A stretch of DNA of 7,491 bases from an uncultured Treponema sp. GTDB taxonomy: Bacteria > Spirochaetota > Spirochaetia > Treponematales > Treponemataceae. The position numbers and the translations under genes are program-made. The stretch's first letter is position 1. The number at the start of each line of letters is the position of its first letter. Of this stretch, positions 5,160 through 7,491 are shown one piece after another. Location: positions 1 to 7,491 of the forward strand of contig CAKZZR010000192.1 in assembly GCA_937885475.1 (NCBI GenBank), in the 5' to 3' direction. Under the pieces are notes generated by a model that saw nothing but the letters and a program-made list of their open reading frames with translations, did not search any database and had not been told where the DNA came from.

Positions 5160-5618
5160 ATGGAATACGAACCACTGGATTCTATGCCGCATTACAAGGA
5201 CTGTGCGCCGCTTGTTGAAGGCTTGGGCTACAAGCTCGTGGAGCTTCACATAACGCCGCAGAAGGGAATCACCCGGATAAATGCGGTAATCGCTTCTATT
5301 GATCCGGCCGTGAATATTGGCGTGAACGACTGCTCTAAGGTGCATCACGCCTTGCTGCCGCGGCTGGAAGCCATCCTTGGCACGGAGGATACCTACATGG
5401 AGCTTACGTCGCCGGGCATGGAGCGCAACATCAAGAACGCTGCGGAGTTCGCCGTTTTTACAGGACGCGAGGTTCGCGTGTGGGACAAGACCATATCAGA
5501 TTGGGTTGGCGGAACAATCGTCTCCTCTGATGAAAAATCGGTTACTTTGGAAAAGGATGGCGAGAACCGCGTCTTTTCCTATGAAAATATAGCGAAAGCA
5601 AAATTCATTCATTTATAA
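5160..5618 (+). CDS. rimP: Ribosome maturation factor RimP
   Basis: The 152-aa protein is a cytoplasmic factor that assists late assembly of the 30S ribosomal subunit. The family hallmarks are present: DCSKVHHALLPRLE (57-70), corresponding to the conserved DC(x)xVS helix, and ELTSPGMERN (81-90) at the join between the N-terminal alpha/beta domain and the C-terminal SH3-like domain (about 91-152). The FTGREVRV that follows is also typical. Length matches the family (about 150 aa). The start was chosen at 5160 because of the GGAAGGGG upstream and because the alternative ATG overlaps the leader terminator. It is the first gene of the operon and is followed after 21 nt by nusA, the usual bacterial order. 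Confidence 0.95.
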   Translation: MEYEPLDSMPHYKDCAPLVEGLGYKLVELHITPQKGITRINAVIASIDPAVNIGVNDCSKVHHALLPRLEAILGTEDTYMELTSPGMERNIKNAAEFAVFTGREVRVWDKTISDWVGGTIVSSDEKSVTLEKDGENRVFSYENIAKAKFIHL

Positions 5619-5639
5619 TTTATTTTATGGGGGCTTACA

Positions 5640-7103
5640 ATGTCAGAAATGGCAGAGGCAATTCGCGCTCTTATTGACGAAAAAGGCTATTCAGTCGAGT
5701 CTGTGAAGCAGACAATTGAGAACGCGCTTAAAGCGGCTTACAAACGCACGTATGGAAATTCAGACAATGCAATCGTAAAATTTGCGGACGATATGTCCGA
5801 TGTTTCCATCTATTCACGAAAAACCGTTGTGGACGGCGTGTACGATCCTGTTACGGAAATTGAGCTTGAGGAAGCAAAGCAGCTTTCTGACGACGTGGAG
5901 CTTGGCGACGAAATTGACATCCTTGAGGATCCAAAATCCTTTGACCGTTCTGCTGTCTCAACCGGCAAGCAGACCGCGCATCAGGGCTTGAACGAGACAA
6001 TCAAGGATTCCCTGTACAATCAGTATAAGGACAAGGTTGGCGAGATGATAAACGGCTACTACCAGCGAGAGCGCAACGGCAACATTTACGTTGACCTTGG
6101 CAATGCCGGAAGAATCGAAGGTATCCTTCCGGTAAAATATCAGTCGCCGCGTGAGACATATGAGCAGGGCGACCGAATCAAGGCTATCATCGCTGACCTT
6201 AAGAAGACGAACAACGGACTTCAGATTGTGCTTTCACGCTCTGATCCTCACCTTGTTGAAATTATTATGGAAATGGAAATTCCAGAGATTGCGGACGGCA
6301 CCGTAAAAATCGAAAAGTGCGTGCGCGATGCCGGCTATCGTACTAAGATGGCGGTTTCTACCGTGCGTGAGGAAATTGATCCGGTAGGTGCTTGTGTCGG
6401 CGCAAAGGGCGTGCGCATTCAGAACGTCATCCGCGAGATTCTTGGTGAAAAAATCGACGTCCTTCATTATGACACGAATCCTGTTGAATTCATCAAGAAT
6501 GCGCTTTCTCCGGCGCAGGTTCAGCGCGTCGTAATTCTTGACGCAGACAAGCGCCAGGCTCTCGCAATCGTGGAAGACTCTCAGTTCAGCCTTGCAATCG
6601 GTAAGCAGGGACAGAACGTTAGGCTTGCAAACCGCCTGTGCGATTGGTCCATCGACGTTAAGACCGAGGAGCAGTGCGAGGGAATGGATTTGAGTGAGAA
6701 GGCTACAACAAAGGCTGCTCTCAATCTGTTCAAGGATGACGAACCTGCAGAGGAGGTTTCTACCGTTGCAGATCTTAACGGCGTTACGGAGCGTGTTGCA
6801 GAAATCCTCAAGGCTAATGGAATTGAAGACATCGTTCAGTTCATCGAAGCGTACGAGAACGGCTCTGCACAGAAGATTGAAGGTCTTACCGCAGAGGAAA
6901 TTGACACCGTTTACAATGTAATCAAAGAAACAGTTGAGATTGTAGAAGAAGATGCCGCCGAAAGTGCTGAGGAAGCGGCAGAGGAAAGTCCAGCTGAAGA
7001 AGAAAAATACTACTGCCCGGAATGTGGCGCTGAAATTACACTTGACATGACACGTTGTCCGAAGTGCGGTGTTGAGTTTGAGTTTACAGAGGACGAGGAA
7101 TAG
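5640..7103 (+). CDS. nusA: Transcription factor NusA with C-terminal zinc ribbon
   Basis: The 487-aa protein binds RNA polymerase and nascent RNA, controlling pausing, termination and antitermination. Domains in order: RNAP-binding N-terminal domain (1-125); S1 domain (about 134-200, NIYVDLGNAGRIEGILP to IVLSR); KH1 (about 225-285, GACVGAKGVRIQ, GxxG at 254-257); KH2 (about 292-345, SLAIGKQGQNVRLA, GxxG at 321-324); a helix-hairpin-helix-like domain (about 372-430); a Glu/Ala-rich acidic linker (433-456); and a CPEC...CPKC zinc ribbon (Cys459, 462, 473, 476). The core matches NusA throughout. The zinc ribbon is not part of the E. coli or Bacillus proteins; whether it is common in spirochaetes I cannot say. 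A GGGGG run lies 6 nt before the ATG instead of a classic AGGAGG. infB starts 8 nt after the stop. Confidence 0.96.
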   Translation: MSEMAEAIRALIDEKGYSVESVKQTIENALKAAYKRTYGNSDNAIVKFADDMSDVSIYSRKTVVDGVYDPVTEIELEEAKQLSDDVELGDEIDILEDPKSFDRSAVSTGKQTAHQGLNETIKDSLYNQYKDKVGEMINGYYQRERNGNIYVDLGNAGRIEGILPVKYQSPRETYEQGDRIKAIIADLKKTNNGLQIVLSRSDPHLVEIIMEMEIPEIADGTVKIEKCVRDAGYRTKMAVSTVREEIDPVGACVGAKGVRIQNVIREILGEKIDVLHYDTNPVEFIKNALSPAQVQRVVILDADKRQALAIVEDSQFSLAIGKQGQNVRLANRLCDWSIDVKTEEQCEGMDLSEKATTKAALNLFKDDEPAEEVSTVADLNGVTERVAEILKANGIEDIVQFIEAYENGSAQKIEGLTAEEIDTVYNVIKETVEIVEEDAAESAEEAAEESPAEEEKYYCPECGAEITLDMTRCPKCGVEFEFTEDEE

Positions 7104-7111
7104 GATATAGA

Positions 7112-7491
7112 ATGGCTGAAGAATCAGAGAAAAAACAGGCATTTGTTGTTCATAAAAAACAACCTGAAAGCAATCCGAATGCGAATCAGGCTGCCGCAAA
7201 GAAAAAGATTGTCGTAGTCAAGAAAAAGCCTGCGGCATCAGCGGCAAATCCTGCGCATGGCGGTTCTCCTAAGAAGGTTGTCGTAAAGCGTCCTGAGCAG
7301 GGTGCTGAGGAAAAAACGGCTGCGGAACAGAAAAAGAGCGTGGCTCCTGCTGCTTCCCAGAACGGCGCTCAGGGACAGCGTTCTGAACGCAATGACCGCG
7401 GACAGCACCGCACGTTTGAGCTTAACACTGCACGCCCCAACGTAAAGGCGGGAAATCTTTCGGATTTTGGAAACCGTGGGCGCGGCGGCTA
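7112..7491 (+). CDS. infB: Translation initiation factor IF-2, N-terminal part (runs off window)
   Basis: An open frame starts at the ATG at 7112 and continues without a stop to the window end (126 codons visible). IF-2 is the GTPase that places initiator tRNA on the 30S subunit. Only the species-variable N-terminal extension is seen: low complexity and rich in Lys, Ala, Gln and Pro, beginning MAEESEKKQAFVVHKK. A basic motif recurs as KKIVVVKKKP (about residues 29-38) and KKVVVKRP (about 51-58). The GTPase domain would lie beyond the window, so the call rests on the conserved nusA-infB order and on this composition. AGGA overlapping the nusA stop (7102-7105) is spaced 6 nt from the ATG, consistent with coupled translation. 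Confidence 0.85.
   Translation, partial: MAEESEKKQAFVVHKKQPESNPNANQAAAKKKIVVVKKKPAASAANPAHGGSPKKVVVKRPEQGAEEKTAAEQKKSVAPAASQNGAQGQRSERNDRGQHRTFELNTARPNVKAGNLSDFGNRGRGG

Noticed and set aside
6234..7199. Long open frame on the minus strand opposite nusA (321 codons)
   Set aside because: The plus strand encodes an unmistakable NusA over the same bases; the opposite frame shows no domain and runs across the nusA-infB junction. It is a shadow of codon bias.
1..7491. CRISPR array, tRNA, rRNA or integrase/transposase gene
   Set aside because: I saw no regularly spaced direct repeats, cloverleaf-type sequence, rRNA signature or recombinase motif; the only mobile-like feature is the inverted-repeat element at 4815-5029.

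Overview
The window looks like the left end of an assembled contig from a spirochaete, most likely a host-associated Treponema. This rests on gene content: a PTS IIA domain fused to an excisionase-type helix-turn-helix, a rimP-nusA-infB cluster without the small ylxR/ylxQ genes that Firmicutes place between nusA and infB, and several divergent envelope proteins. No rRNA or other phylogenetic marker is present, so the genus is an inference. The first 33 bases are not biology: they match an Illumina TruSeq read-2 adapter with one base missing, so position 1 is almost certainly a contig edge.

Layout: 70-720 (minus) encodes a HTH-EIIA regulatory protein. Divergent from it, 887-1951 and 1960-2826 (plus) form a tight two-gene unit. 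It encodes a membrane-anchored beta-propeller-like protein and an exported LytM/M23-fold protein that has lost its metal ligands. A hairpin lies between this unit and the convergent gene 2882-4072 (minus), an exported protein with a transglutaminase-like Cys-His-Glu core. Divergent from that, 4159-4806 (plus) encodes a short RluA-family pseudouridine synthase with a G8 tract near its 5' end and no Shine-Dalgarno sequence.

The 4807-5045 gap holds no gene. It contains a roughly 215-bp nested inverted-repeat element bounded by perfect 16-bp inverted repeats (4815-4830 and 5014-5029). This is the most unexplained piece of DNA in the window.

From 5046 on is the translation/transcription operon. 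A near-consensus sigma-70 promoter is followed about 25 nt downstream of the predicted start by an intrinsic-terminator hairpin inside the leader, then rimP (ribosome maturation), nusA (elongation/termination factor) and the start of infB (IF-2), which runs off the window. A terminator in the leader of an operon encoding NusA, itself a stimulator of pausing and termination, suggests feedback attenuation. The NusA here carries an unusual C-terminal acidic linker plus a four-cysteine zinc ribbon.
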